A stretch of 64,000 nt of DNA from Saccharopolyspora ipomoeae (GCF_029952525.1 NZ_JASAOF010000022.1:40228-104227); one strand, 5' to 3'; shown: positions 1-12,473, counted from the first letter of the stretch. The notes: generated from the sequence alone by a model not told the origin. Numbers and translations are program-made.

Positions 1-683
1 GAGTTCGGTTCCGGTTCGAAGGCCAGCACCGTGCCCGGTTCGGCGCCGAACAGCGGCGTCGAGGCGGCGAGCTTCGGGCTGTCCACCGCCCGCAGCCGCT
101 GCCCGGCCGCCGCGGGAACACCGGCGCCGGCGTCGGCGGCGATCAGGTCGCGCACCGCGGCGTCGCCCCGGGACATCTGCTGAGCCTTGCGCTCGGCGTC
201 GGCGCGGGTCGTGGCCTGGGTGAAGTCGAAGGTGACGGCCAGGCCGTCGAAGTAGCGGCGCCCCAGCTCGGTCACCAGCGCCTCGCTGCGCGCCATGTCG
301 TGCAGGTTCTCCGGCGTGAAGATCTTGCCCCGGGTCGCCTGCGGCCCGCCCCACTGGTTGATCATGTCGGTGACCTGCTGCTCCGACACCGTCAACCCGT
401 CCTGGCGCGCGGCCTGCGCGACGAGCTCCTTGCGCACCAGCTGCCCGGCCAGGGTCCGGCCGAGCTCGTCGTACTGGCCCTGCCGGCGCAGCTGCGGCTT
501 CAGCTCCGGTTCCTTGGCCAGCACCTCGGAGAACCAGGACTGCACCTCGGACACCGGGATCCGCTGGTCACCGACGATCGCGGCCGCACCCGCCTGACCA
601 GGCCCGGACCCGCAACCCGACAGCAGCACACCGGCAACGGCGAGAGACGCGAACAAGCGGCCACGGCGCAGCGAGATCGTCAC
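1..683 (-). CDS. SurA-like N-terminal domain lipoprotein, 3' end outside window
   Basis: Reading leftward from a GTG at 683, the frame stays open to the window edge, so the C-terminus is missing. The first residues carry a lipoprotein signal: basic LRRGR, a hydrophobic stretch and the lipobox LLSGC near residue 23, so the mature protein should be anchored outside the membrane. After it come an AAAIVGDQRIPVSEV segment and a helical region resembling the N-terminal chaperone domain of SurA/PrsA-type foldases. The purine-rich GAGAGGG upstream supports the GTG start. It lies downstream of mfd on the same strand, 112 bp after the mfd stop. A role in folding exported proteins is inferred from the family; no prolyl isomerase domain is visible in the part present. 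Confidence 0.75.
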   Translation of the reverse strand, partial: MTISLRRGRLFASLAVAGVLLSGCGSGPGQAGAAAIVGDQRIPVSEVQSWFSEVLAKEPELKPQLRRQGQYDELGRTLAGQLVRKELVAQAARQDGLTVSEQQVTDMINQWGGPQATRGKIFTPENLHDMARSEALVTELGRRYFDGLAVTFDFTQATTRADAERKAQQMSRGDAAVRDLIAADAGAGVPAAAGQRLRAVDSPKLAASTPLFGAEPGTVLAFEPEPN

Positions 684-795
684 GCGGGCACCCTCTCACG
701 TCATCACCCAGAGATGAAGCCTCAACACAGTCCGAAGTCGACATCTCGCCACGACGACTGATTCCAGGCTCGGAAGGCTCGGTCGCTTTCCGGCG

Positions 796-4380
<3,585 letters not shown>

Positions 4381-4530
4381 GGAGCTACCTCGCAGCGGAG
4401 TGAAGCGAATGCGGACACACCTCGGCCCGGGACTCCGGCGCGAGGCGGCGGCCGCTCGAGCGGGGCGGCCACTCGAGCGGTGGGAACCCCAGACTACGAC
4501 TCCGGGGTGACACGAACAGCCCGCCCCAGG

Positions 4531-5202
4531 TCACCGGGTCATCGGCTTGGGCTTGTGCTCCAGCCCGGACAGCCCGTTCCAGGCGAGGTTGACCAGGTGA
4601 GCGGCCACCTCCTCCTTCTTGGGCTTGCGCGCCTCCAGCCACCACTGGCCGGTCAGCGCGACCATGCCCACCAGCGCCTGGCTGTAGAGCGGGGCGAGCT
4701 TGGCGTCGTAGCCGCGGGCGGAGAACTGCAGCCCCAAGATGTGCTCGACCTGGCTGGCGATGTCGTTGAGCAGGCTGGAGAAGGTGCCGCTGCTGCTGGC
4801 CACCGGCGAGTCGCGGACCAGCACGCGGAAGCCGTCGGTGTTCTCGTCGATGTAGTCGACCAGGGCGTGCGCGGCCTGCTCCAGCAGCACCCGGGGGTGC
4901 CCGGCGTCGAGCGCCGAGACGATCAGGTCCAGCAGGTCGCGCATCTCGCGGTCGACCACGACCGCGTAGACGCCCTCCTTGCCGCCGAAGTGCTCGTAGA
5001 CCACTGGCTTGGAGACCCCGGCGCGGTGCGCGATCTCCTCGATGGAGGTCCCGTCGAACCCCTTCTCCGCGAACAGCGCGCGCGCCACGTCCAGCAGCTG
5101 CTGGCGTCGTTCCTTACCGGTCATCCGCGCGCGCGGCCGCGCTGGAGCCCGCGTGGGCGCCGCCGTCTCGGGCGCGTTCCGCCCACGTCTCCGTCCTGCC
5201 AC
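4531..5202 (-). CDS. TetR-family regulator near mfd
   Basis: A TetR/AcrR repressor with the helix-turn-helix segment LFAEKGFDGTSIEEIAHRAG followed by VSKPVVYEHFGGKEGVY. The helical C-terminal half should bind an unknown ligand. The GTG at 5202 is chosen because GGGTGGG lies just upstream. It adds a basic 26-residue tail. The ATG at 5124 (MTGKERRQQ) is the alternative, but it lacks a visible ribosome site. It sits between the desaturase and mfd on the same strand and corresponds in position to M. tuberculosis Rv1019. A 20-bp inverted repeat in the desaturase promoter is a possible target, by inference only. Confidence 0.9.
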   Translation of the reverse strand: MAGRRRGRNAPETAAPTRAPARPRARMTGKERRQQLLDVARALFAEKGFDGTSIEEIAHRAGVSKPVVYEHFGGKEGVYAVVVDREMRDLLDLIVSALDAGHPRVLLEQAAHALVDYIDENTDGFRVLVRDSPVASSSGTFSSLLNDIASQVEHILGLQFSARGYDAKLAPLYSQALVGMVALTGQWWLEARKPKKEEVAAHLVNLAWNGLSGLEHKPKPMTR

Positions 5203-5243
5203 AACGACCCACCCTAAGACCTGTGTCGTGGTTACTTTGCGTG

Positions 5244-5264
5244 GCGGTGCGGGTAGCGGAACCT
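5244..5264 (-). repeat. Dispersed 21-bp repeat, copy upstream of the TetR gene
   Basis: On the minus strand it reads AGGTTCCGCTACCCGCACCG plus C, identical to copies at 38216-38236 and 52717-52737 and with two changes at 46251-46271. With the 38216 copy the identity extends to 26 bp (through CCACGC). It lies 42 bp upstream of the TetR start. Confidence 0.85.
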
Positions 5265-5349
5265 GACACGCCGCCTGGACTCCGTGCGCCACTCCTGATG
5301 TATGCCAATACGCGGCGTCGCGGCGTACTCGCCAGACGACGTGTCAGAA

Positions 5350-5400
5350 CCCGCGGCAGTGCCGGCTGAGTCCCACACCTGAAACAACGGCTCCGCCGCA
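5350..5400 (-). repeat. 51-bp dispersed repeat, copy 1
   Basis: Minus-strand TGCGGCGGAGCCG, then TTCAGGTGTGGGACTC, then a GC-rich end. It aligns without gaps to 58844-58894, with about 42 of 51 bases shared. Located between the desaturase terminator and the TetR gene. Confidence 0.75.
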
Positions 5401-5426
5401 CTCGCGGTGCAGGCCCGAGACACAGA

Positions 5427-5458
5427 GGTGCCCGCGCGGCGATCACCGCGCGGGCACC
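5427..5458 (-). terminator. Hairpin terminator after the desaturase gene
   Basis: Perfect 13-bp inverted repeat (GGTGCCCGCGCGG at 5427-5439 and its complement at 5446-5458) with a 6-nt loop. It lies just past the desaturase stop at 5473. It has no long U-run, as is common for high-GC actinobacterial terminators. Confidence 0.75.
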
Positions 5459-5472
5459 GTGGTTCGGCGCGG

Positions 5473-6441
5473 TCAGCCCTTGTAGTCGGTGACCGCGATG
5501 CGCGCGAGGCGCTGCTCGTTGGGCCAGCGGACCTTCCAGGCCCAGCCCAGCTTCTCGAAGATCCAGATGGTGCGCGCCGAGATGTCCAGCTGGCCGCGCA
5601 GCACGCCGTGCCGCGCGCAGGTCGGGTCGGCGTGGTGCGAGTTGTGCCAGGACTCGCCGAACGACAGGATCGCCAGCGGCCAGAAGTTGGACGCCTTGTC
5701 GCGGCTCTTGAACGGGCGCTCACCGATCATGTGGCAGATCGAGTTCACCGACCAGGTCACGTGGTGCAGCAGCGAGACGCGCACCAGACCGGCCCAGAAG
5801 AACGCGGTGACGCCGCCCCAGACGGACCAGGTGATCAGGCCGCCGAGGATGCCGGGAAGCACCAGGCTCAGCGCGGTCCACAGCGGGAACAGCTTGTCGA
5901 CGCGCACCAGCTCGGCGTCCTTCTGCAGGTCCGGCGCGAAGCGGTCGTGGTTGGTCAGGTCGCGCTCGAACAGCCAACCCATGTGGGAGTACCAGAAGCC
6001 CTTGGCCAGGGCGGCCGGCGAGGAGCCGAAGCGCCACGGGGAGTGCGGGTCGCCGTCGCGGTCGGAGTAGGCGTGGTGCCTGCGGTGGTCGGCGACCCAG
6101 GTGATCACCGGACCCTGCACGGCCATCATCCCGGTGATGGCGAGGAACAACTTGACGCCGCGGTTCGCCTTGAACGAGCCGTGCGTGAAGTAGCGGTGGA
6201 AACCGACGGTCACGCCCAGCCCGGAGAAGAAGTAGAAGACAGCGGCCAAGCCGACGTCGACCCAGCCCAGTCCCCAGCCCCAGGCGGCGGGCACCGCCAG
6301 CAGTAGCGCCGCGAACGGGACCAGGACGAACACGTACACCGACAGGTGCCCGATCATCGGGCGCCGGCCGGCGGTCAGCGGCTTGGGTCCGGACTCACGA
6401 CTGGGTTGAGGTGGGGTCACCGACTCGGTTGCTGCGGTCAT
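5473..6441 (-). CDS. Membrane fatty acid (acyl-CoA/acyl-lipid) desaturase
   Basis: Integral-membrane di-iron desaturase of about 322 residues that puts a double bond into acyl chains, by family probably at delta-9. All three histidine boxes are present: HRYFTH near residue 82, HRRHH near 120 and HNSHH near 267, along with four or more hydrophobic segments. The best start is the ATG at 6441 (MTAATESV), preceded by GAGG at about 9 nt. A start 16 codons upstream is open but has no better ribosome site. The promoter overlaps a 20-bp imperfect palindrome at 6536-6555, suggesting repression by a TetR-type protein. A strong hairpin follows the stop. Confidence 0.93.
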   Translation of the reverse strand: MTAATESVTPPQPSRESGPKPLTAGRRPMIGHLSVYVFVLVPFAALLLAVPAAWGWGLGWVDVGLAAVFYFFSGLGVTVGFHRYFTHGSFKANRGVKLFLAITGMMAVQGPVITWVADHRRHHAYSDRDGDPHSPWRFGSSPAALAKGFWYSHMGWLFERDLTNHDRFAPDLQKDAELVRVDKLFPLWTALSLVLPGILGGLITWSVWGGVTAFFWAGLVRVSLLHHVTWSVNSICHMIGERPFKSRDKASNFWPLAILSFGESWHNSHHADPTCARHGVLRGQLDISARTIWIFEKLGWAWKVRWPNEQRLARIAVTDYKG

Positions 6442-6535
6442 GCTCAATACCTCGAATGGCTTGAGGAGGTGGGAAAACTTCGGTTCCACGCCCGACGATC
6501 ACGGCCTCCGCAACACCTCCACCCTACGGGACCGT

Positions 6536-6555
6536 AACCTACGCTAGCGTAAGTT
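6536..6555. promoter_or_regulatory. Palindromic operator in the desaturase promoter
   Basis: The 12-bp perfect palindrome TACGCTAGCGTA at 6540-6551 is extended by AAC on the left and GTT on the right, making a 20-bp inverted repeat with one mismatched pair. It lies 95-114 bp upstream of the desaturase ATG. A TAGGGT that could serve as a -10 element lies about 10 bp further downstream on the minus strand. The form fits a TetR-type operator. The protein that binds it is unknown. Confidence 0.5.
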
Positions 6556-6970
6556 GTTCGATGCGAAATCGTCACCCCCCGAACGAAAAAAGCGGCGTGT
6601 CGCTGCGTTCCGGGCGTGTCTCGGGTTTCGTGTTCACCCGATCGTCCGCATCGCGCCGTGCAACCGGGCGCAGTCGATCTCCGTCCCCACGGTGTGCCTG
6701 CCCAGAACCAGCCGTGCGGGCTTCCGAGCCTCAGCCCCCGCCTGCCCCCGACTCCCCGACCGCAACGGCGGCAACCCCTCGCTCCGCCCTGCCGCCCGGC
6801 ACCCCGTCCCCGACCCGGGCGCAACCCCGGCCGCGACACCGAGCCGGACACCGATTCCGCCGACCACGTGACGATCTCGACAGGCCGACACCGGTCGTTG
6901 TCACCGACCGGTAAGCTCACGCTGCGGCGCCGGTGCGCAACGCCCGGTTCCGGGGGCCCGACGCGCCCGA
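6556..6970. other. Intergenic gap between the desaturase promoter and tRNA-Gln
   Basis: About 415 bp with overlapping open frames on both strands. None has a credible start, ribosome site or recognisable protein, and their amino-acid use looks like random high-GC translation. It presumably carries the tRNA-Gln promoter near its right end. I see no repeat or further gene. Confidence 0.5.
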
Positions 6971-7041
6971 TCCGCCGTGGTGTAAAGGCAGCACCTCGGA
7001 TTTTGGTTCCGATGGTCCAGGTTCGAATCCTGGCGGCGGAG
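6971..7041 (+). tRNA. tRNA-Gln (anticodon TTG)
   Basis: Cloverleaf with acceptor arms TCCGCCG (6971-6977) and CGGCGGA (7034-7040), anticodon stem TCGGA/TCCGA enclosing the loop TTTTGGT (anticodon TTG, reading CAA), and T-arm GGTTCGAATCC. The discriminator is G at 7041 and CCA is not encoded. Confidence 0.95.
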
Positions 7042-7109
7042 CGAGCAGCCCTCCCGGGCCCGACGCGGTGCGCGGCGACGCGCACCGCCCGGGCAGCCCG
7101 GGGGACAAG

Positions 7110-8882
7110 GTGAACAGGGGGTGTGCGCCGCTGCGCGACGACACTGCCGCATTGCGCGAAGATCCGGTGACCACGCTGGGCGAGGTGTCCGACGCGTGGT
7201 TGGTCGGTCGCGCTCGCGAACTCAACGCGGTCGGCCAGCACGGCGACCCGGCCGGCCAGTCCAACACGCTCCGCGAAGCCGACAACCTGCTGCTCGAAGC
7301 CCAGCGCCGGGGCGAACCGCGCATCGTCGCCCAGCTGCTGCGGCACTGCGCCGCCATGCGCCTGACCACGGCCGAACTGGTCGACAGCGCCGACGAACTC
7401 CTCGACGAGCTGCTCAGCCACACCAAGCGGCACGGTCTCGAAGTGCTGCAGGCCGACGCCCACGCGCTGCGCGGCCGCCGAGCCCTGCTCGTCGGCGCCG
7501 AGGACACCGCGCTGACCGAGGTCGCGCACGGCCTGGCCATGCTCGACGAGGAGCTGGCCCCCGACCGCACCCTGGGCCGCCGCTCCTGGGAGCGGCTGCT
7601 GGCGACCTCGCTGATCGACATCGGCCTGGTGCTCACCCAGCTCGGCGTCTACGAGATGGCCGACGAGGTGATGGCGCGCGCCCACCAGCGCATCCGCGAG
7701 AGCGGCGGGCCGCACGAGATCGCCGTGCACATGATCAACCGCTGCCGGATGCAGCTGGGCTGGGGACTGCGGCTGGAGCGCGTCGGCCTGTCCGACGAGG
7801 CCGCCAGCCAGTTCTCCACCGCCTCCGCCCTGGCCGTCGCCGTCGAGGGCCCGTGGCGGGAGTCGCTGTTCCCGCGCGTGTCCAACCGGACCGCCGCCGA
7901 GCAGATGCCGGTGCTGGGCGCCGCGCACGCCCTGGCCTCCCCCTCGGCCGACCACATCACGCGGCTGGAGGAGATGCGGCACCTCGACCGCTCGATGCAC
8001 CCGCGGGAGCAGATCATCATGGCGATCGCGCTGTCCCGCTGCCTGGTGCGCGGCGATCACCGCGACGACGCCGTGCGCGTGCTGTCGGAGACGCTGACCA
8101 GCCTCAACCACGACTCCTCCGAACCGACCCTGCGGATCTCGCTGGCCCGGGAGTTCGCGCTGCTCACCGAGCTGGCGCCGGACCGGCCGCGGGACGCGCT
8201 GCGCGACTACGCGCTGGAGCTGGAGACCGAGCTGTGGGCGATGCGCGAGACGCGGGTGTCCACTTTGGCCACGCGCCTGGAGAACTCGCGGCTGAGCCAC
8301 AAGCACGACGCGATCACCCGGCAGGCCCGCGAGGACCCGCTGACCGGCCTGTCCAACCGGCGCGCGCTCGACGACCGGCTGGAAACCCTGCTCAGCACAC
8401 CGGAAGTGCAGCCGCTGGCGGTCGCGCTGGTCGACCTGGACGGCTTCAAGGGCGTCAACGACCGCTGCTCGCACGCCGAGGGCGACGACGTGCTGCGCAC
8501 CGTCGCGCGCAACCTGCGCGACACGCTGCGCACCGACGACTTCGTCGCCCGCTACGGCGGTGACGAGTTCGTGGTCCTGCTGCCCGGCGCCACGCTCTCC
8601 GCGGCCGAGCAGGCCCTGCACCGCACCGTCGAGGCGGTCGACGGGTTGCCGCCGGAGCTCTCCCGCGGTGTGACGCTGTCGATCGGCGTGGTCGCGATGC
8701 GCCCGCAGGAGTCGGCCGCGCAGGTGCTGGCGCGCGCGGACGCCGCGATGTACCAGTCGAAGCGCAACGGCGGGAACCGCGTCACAGCACTCTCCGGAGT
8801 CAACGACCCCGCCGAGCCTCCCCCGGTCGAGCCACCCTCCGAGATCGATCAAGCCGTCTGGATCCCGCCGGACGCTCGCTGA
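7110..8882 (+). CDS. Diguanylate cyclase with N-terminal helical (TPR-like) region
   Basis: About 590 residues. The first ~400 are helical and resemble tetratricopeptide repeats (many leucine/alanine-rich paired helices). The rest is a complete GGDEF domain that should make cyclic di-GMP from two GTP. The active motif YGGDEF is near residue 483. Five residues before it is an intact RxxD inhibitory site (RTDD), so product feedback is expected. No membrane segment is seen, so it is probably cytoplasmic. The GTG at 7110 is chosen because GGGGGA precedes it; the frame is also open upstream through the tRNA gene, which cannot be coding. It shares its architecture with the gene at 62377-63864. Confidence 0.9.
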   Translation: MNRGCAPLRDDTAALREDPVTTLGEVSDAWLVGRARELNAVGQHGDPAGQSNTLREADNLLLEAQRRGEPRIVAQLLRHCAAMRLTTAELVDSADELLDELLSHTKRHGLEVLQADAHALRGRRALLVGAEDTALTEVAHGLAMLDEELAPDRTLGRRSWERLLATSLIDIGLVLTQLGVYEMADEVMARAHQRIRESGGPHEIAVHMINRCRMQLGWGLRLERVGLSDEAASQFSTASALAVAVEGPWRESLFPRVSNRTAAEQMPVLGAAHALASPSADHITRLEEMRHLDRSMHPREQIIMAIALSRCLVRGDHRDDAVRVLSETLTSLNHDSSEPTLRISLAREFALLTELAPDRPRDALRDYALELETELWAMRETRVSTLATRLENSRLSHKHDAITRQAREDPLTGLSNRRALDDRLETLLSTPEVQPLAVALVDLDGFKGVNDRCSHAEGDDVLRTVARNLRDTLRTDDFVARYGGDEFVVLLPGATLSAAEQALHRTVEAVDGLPPELSRGVTLSIGVVAMRPQESAAQVLARADAAMYQSKRNGGNRVTALSGVNDPAEPPPVEPPSEIDQAVWIPPDAR

Positions 8883-9120
8883 GGGGCTCTGTCAACACAT
8901 CGGGGCAAGATCACATTCGCCCAGCTAGAGGCCCGTTTCGTCCGCATCCGCAGAGCCGAGCGGCGGTACCATCTCAGCTGCTGCCGGAAGGGCAGGGGCG
9001 CCCGAGGTGCGGGGCGACCGGTCCGGTTACCCTTCACCCGCTTGGACGCAACAGGCACGTCGGCCGGCACCGGGACTCCGGGCTCGGCAGGCCGCATCTA
9101 GAGATCAAGGGAGAGCGCTG

Positions 9121-10647
9121 ATGCTCCAGGGCGACACCGCCCAGCCCTCCTCTCAGCGCGCTGCTGCGCACCCGGAACCGGTCAGCACCGTGGTGCTGGC
9201 CGCCGGGGAGGGCACCAGGATGCGATCGGCGACACCGAAGGTGCTGCACCGGCTAGCCGGGCGCCCCCTCGTCGAGCACGCCGTTCGCGCCGCCGCAGGA
9301 ATCGATCCGGATCAGCTGGTCGTCGTGCTCGGGCACGGCCGCGACGCCGTCGCCGAGCACCTGAGCTCGGTCGCCGACGCGCTGGGCCGCCCGGTCACCA
9401 CCGCCGTCCAGGAGGAGCAGCTGGGCACCGGGCACGCCGTGTCCTGCGGCCTGTCCGAGCTCCCCGACGGGCTCACCGGAACGGTGCTGGTCAGCTACGG
9501 CGACGTGCCGCTGCTCGACGCCGAGACGCTGCGCGCGATGCTCGACGAGCACGCCACCACCGGCAACGCCGTCACGGTGCTCACCGCGGTCGTCGACGAC
9601 CCGACCGGCTACGGCCGGATCACCCGCGACGCCGACGGCCAGGTCACCGGCATCGTCGAGCAGAAGGACGCCACGCCCGAGCAGGCGGCGATCACCGAGA
9701 TCAACTCCGGGGTCTACGCCTTCGACGCGGAAGTCCTCACCGGCGCGCTCAAGCGGCTGTCCACCGACAACGCCCAGGGCGAGCTCTACCTCACCGACGT
9801 GCTGTCCATCGCGCGCGGCGACGGCCGCGACGTCGGCACGCTGATCTGCGCCGACCGGTGGCTGGTCGAGGGCGTCAACGACCGGGTGCAGCTGTCCCGG
9901 CTCGGCTCCGAGCTCAACCGCCGCCTGGTCACCGGCTGGATGCGCGAGGGCGTCACCGTCGTCGACCCGGCCACGGTGTGGCTGGACTGCGACGTGACGC
10001 TGGCCCGCGACGTGACGCTGGAGCCGGGCGTGCAGCTGCGCGCCGGCACCACCGTCGGCGAGGGCGCGACCATCGGCCCGGACACCACGCTGACGCGCTG
10101 CGCGATCCACCCCGGCTCCTCCGTGGTGCGCACGCACGGCGAGGGCGCGGAGATCGGCCCGAACGCCAGCGTCGGCCCGTTCGCCTACCTGCGGCCGGGC
10201 ACCTCGCTGGGCGCCAAGGGCAAGATCGGCACGTTCGTGGAGACCAAGAACGCCGACATCGGCGACGGCACGAAGGTGCCGCACCTGACCTACGTGGGCG
10301 ACGCGACGATCGGCGAGCAGACCAACATCGGCGCCGCCAGCGTCTTCGTCAACTACGACGGTGTGAACAAGCATCACACCAAGATCGGATCCCACTCGCG
10401 CACCGGAGCCGACAACATGTTCGTCGCACCGGTCGAGATCGGCGACGGCGCCTACACCGCCGCCGGTTCGGTGATCACCCAAGATGTCCCCCCGGGCGCG
10501 ATGGCGGTCGCCCGCGGGAGGCAACGCAACATCGATGGCTGGGTGGCCAAGCGCCGCCCGGGCACCGCCGCCGACCAGGCCGCCCAGCGGGCTATGGGCG
10601 ATGAACCGACCGATGACGCAGAGACGTCGAACGGGGAGGGACGATGA
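9121..10647 (+). CDS. glmU: Bifunctional GlmU (UDP-GlcNAc synthesis)
   Basis: GlmU of 508 residues carries out the last two steps to UDP-N-acetylglucosamine for peptidoglycan: acetylation of glucosamine-1-phosphate and uridylation of the product. The N-terminal nucleotidyltransferase has LAAGEGTRMRS near residue 24. The C-terminal half is a left-handed beta helix with repeating hexapeptides (for example EIGDGAYTAAGSV). The ATG at 9121 has GGGAGAG upstream. Its stop overlaps the prs start by four bases, so the two are translationally coupled and share a demand for nucleotide sugar and PRPP precursors. Confidence 0.97.
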   Translation: MLQGDTAQPSSQRAAAHPEPVSTVVLAAGEGTRMRSATPKVLHRLAGRPLVEHAVRAAAGIDPDQLVVVLGHGRDAVAEHLSSVADALGRPVTTAVQEEQLGTGHAVSCGLSELPDGLTGTVLVSYGDVPLLDAETLRAMLDEHATTGNAVTVLTAVVDDPTGYGRITRDADGQVTGIVEQKDATPEQAAITEINSGVYAFDAEVLTGALKRLSTDNAQGELYLTDVLSIARGDGRDVGTLICADRWLVEGVNDRVQLSRLGSELNRRLVTGWMREGVTVVDPATVWLDCDVTLARDVTLEPGVQLRAGTTVGEGATIGPDTTLTRCAIHPGSSVVRTHGEGAEIGPNASVGPFAYLRPGTSLGAKGKIGTFVETKNADIGDGTKVPHLTYVGDATIGEQTNIGAASVFVNYDGVNKHHTKIGSHSRTGADNMFVAPVEIGDGAYTAAGSVITQDVPPGAMAVARGRQRNIDGWVAKRRPGTAADQAAQRAMGDEPTDDAETSNGEGR

Positions 10648-11630
10648 CCGTGAGTGCCATGTCTGCAACCCCGAAGAAGAGCCTCAAGCTCTTCTCGGGC
10701 CGCAGCCACCCGGAACTTGCCGAGGAGGTGGCCAAGCAGCTCGACGTGACGGTCACGCCCCAGGCCGCGTACCAGTTCGCCAACGGCGAGATCTTCGTGC
10801 GCTACGACGAGTCCGTTCGTGGCTGCGATGCCTTCGTGATCCAGTCGCACTGCACGCCGCTGAACGACGCGATCATGGAACAGCTGATCATGGTGGACGC
10901 GCTCAAGCGCGCCAGCGCCAAGCGCATCACCGTGGTCATCCCGTTCTACGGCTACGCCCGTCAGGACAAGAAGCACAAGGGCCGCGAGCCGATCTCGGCG
11001 CGGCTGATGGCGGACCTGTTCAAGACCGCCGGCGCCGACCGGATCATGGTCGTGGACCTGCACACCGACCAGATCCAGGGCTTCTTCGACGGTCCGGTGG
11101 ACCACCTGATGGCGCAGAAGCTGCTCGCCAGCTACATCAGCGAGACCTACACCGACCAGAACATCACCGTGGTCTCCCCGGACTCCGGTCGTGTGCGCGT
11201 CGCCGAGAAGTGGGCCGACGACCTGGGTGGCACGCCGCTGGCGTTCATCCACAAGACCCGCGACCCCAGCAAGCCCAACCAGGTGGTCGCCAACCGCGTC
11301 GTCGGTGACGTCGAGGGCCGGCTGTGCGTGCTGGTCGACGACATGATCGACACCGGCGGCACCATCACCAAGGCCACCGAGCAGCTGCTCGAGGCCGGCG
11401 CCAGCGACGTCATCATCGCCTCCACCCACGCGGTCCTGTCGGGCCCGGCCGTGGAGCGGCTGTCGTCCTGCGGCGCCAAGGAGGTCGTGCTGACCAACAC
11501 GCTCCCCATCCCGGAGGAGCGCCGGTTCGACAACCTCACCGTCCTGTCGATCGCCCCGCTCGTCGCCGAGGCGATCCACCAGGTCTTCGAGGACGGCTCG
11601 GTCACCAGCCTCTTCGACGGCCGCGCCTGA
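10644..11630 (+). CDS. prs: Ribose-phosphate pyrophosphokinase (PRPP synthase)
   Basis: PRPP synthase of 328 residues transfers pyrophosphate from ATP to ribose-5-phosphate, feeding purine, pyrimidine, histidine, tryptophan and decaprenyl-phosphoarabinose synthesis. It has the class I signature VVDLHTDQIQGFFD and the PRPP loop VLVDDMIDTGGTI. It starts inside the glmU stop (ATGA overlap) and ends before a strong terminator, so glmU-prs is a two-gene operon, as in mycobacteria. Confidence 0.97.
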   Translation: MTVSAMSATPKKSLKLFSGRSHPELAEEVAKQLDVTVTPQAAYQFANGEIFVRYDESVRGCDAFVIQSHCTPLNDAIMEQLIMVDALKRASAKRITVVIPFYGYARQDKKHKGREPISARLMADLFKTAGADRIMVVDLHTDQIQGFFDGPVDHLMAQKLLASYISETYTDQNITVVSPDSGRVRVAEKWADDLGGTPLAFIHKTRDPSKPNQVVANRVVGDVEGRLCVLVDDMIDTGGTITKATEQLLEAGASDVIIASTHAVLSGPAVERLSSCGAKEVVLTNTLPIPEERRFDNLTVLSIAPLVAEAIHQVFEDGSVTSLFDGRA

Positions 11631-11647
11631 CGGTCCCCGTCGACGCG

Positions 11648-11679
11648 AAAGGCCCCGGTCCAGGCGGACCGGGGCCTTT
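11648..11679 (+). terminator. Rho-independent terminator of glmU-prs
   Basis: Perfect stem GGCCCCGGTCC (11651-11661) with its complement at 11666-11676 and a 4-nt AGGC loop, flanked by AAA on the left and TTT on the right. It lies 18 bp after the prs stop. Confidence 0.9.
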
Positions 11680-11696
11680 CGCCGTCCGGAGGTGGG

Positions 11697-11851
11697 GAAG
11701 TTTTCATGAGAACTTCGGTGACGAAGTGTCGGGACAGTTTTCATGAAAACTTCCCCACGATGAGGATCTCCACGGACCTTCCGTCCCCACGGGGAGGGAA
11801 GTTTTCATGAAAACTTCGAGGGTCGTGGGTGGGGACGGTTTTCATGAAAAC
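11697..11851. repeat. Four copies of a TTTTCATGAAAA palindrome
   Basis: Four near-identical palindromes lie in the gap between the converging prs and nitroreductase genes: 11697-11716 (one mismatch pair), 11736-11751, 11798-11817 (20 bp, perfect) and 11838-11851. The shared core is GTTTTCATGAAAAC, usually flanked by GGGGAA or GGGACA on the left and TTCCCC on the right. Spacing is uneven (about 40, 60 and 40 bp). They could be tandem terminators or protein binding sites. The second copy begins GGGACAGTTTT, like the 70-bp elements at 14167 and 28477. Confidence 0.85.
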
Positions 11852-11867
11852 TTCCCCCATCACAGGG

Positions 11868-12473
11868 TCAGAGGGTGGTGACGACCTCGTCGTAGTCGAG
11901 GCGCGGGAGGCGATCGAACCAGGGGTTCTCGCCCGGCTTGCCGATGTTGGCGACGACGAGGGTCTGCCGGTCGCCCTCGGGGAAGAACTCGGCGTTGATG
12001 CCCGCGGCGTCCAGGCCGGTCATCGGGCCGACGGCCAGACCCGCCGCGCGAACGCCGAGGAAGAAGTAACCCGCCTGCAGCGTGGCGTTGAGCTTGGCGT
12101 TCTGCTCCCGGAAACCGGGGTCGGCGAAGATGTCCTTGGCACCGGGGCTGTGCGGGAAGAGCCTCGGCAGGTTCTCGTGGAACTCGGTGTCCGCGGCCAG
12201 GATCGCCACCAGCGGGGCCTGCTCGGTCTTGGCCCGGTTGCCCTCCATCAGGTGCGGCAGCAGGCGCTGCTTGGCCTCGGCGGAGCGCAGCAGCACGATC
12301 CGCAGCGGCTGCTGGTTCATCGAGGTCGGAGCCCACTTGACCAGGTCGTAGATGGCCTGGACCTGCTCGTCGGTGACGGGCTCGTCGCTGAAGGTGTTGG
12401 CGGTGCGGGCCTCGCGGAACAGCAGGTCCTGAGCCTGGGGGTCGAGCGCGAGCTCGGACTGGGCGGTGGTCAT
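11868..12473 (-). CDS. Nitroreductase-family oxidoreductase (malonic semialdehyde reductase-like)
   Basis: FMN-dependent nitroreductase of 201 residues. It has the family core AIYDLVKWAPTSMNQQPLR near residue 40 and a central LQAGYFFLGVRAAGLAVG segment. Its layout is closest to the RutE/HadB group, which reduces malonic semialdehyde or related compounds; the true substrate is unknown. The ATG at 12473 has AGGAGTG about 8 nt upstream. The much longer open frame upstream runs antisense through rplY and is not real. It converges on prs. Confidence 0.85.
   Translation of the reverse strand: MTTAQSELALDPQAQDLLFREARTANTFSDEPVTDEQVQAIYDLVKWAPTSMNQQPLRIVLLRSAEAKQRLLPHLMEGNRAKTEQAPLVAILAADTEFHENLPRLFPHSPGAKDIFADPGFREQNAKLNATLQAGYFFLGVRAAGLAVGPMTGLDAAGINAEFFPEGDRQTLVVANIGKPGENPWFDRLPRLDYDEVVTTL

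Noticed and set aside
6444..8852. Open frame of 802 codons on the minus strand
   Set aside because: It covers the tRNA-Gln and runs antisense through the diguanylate cyclase; no recognisable protein sequence.
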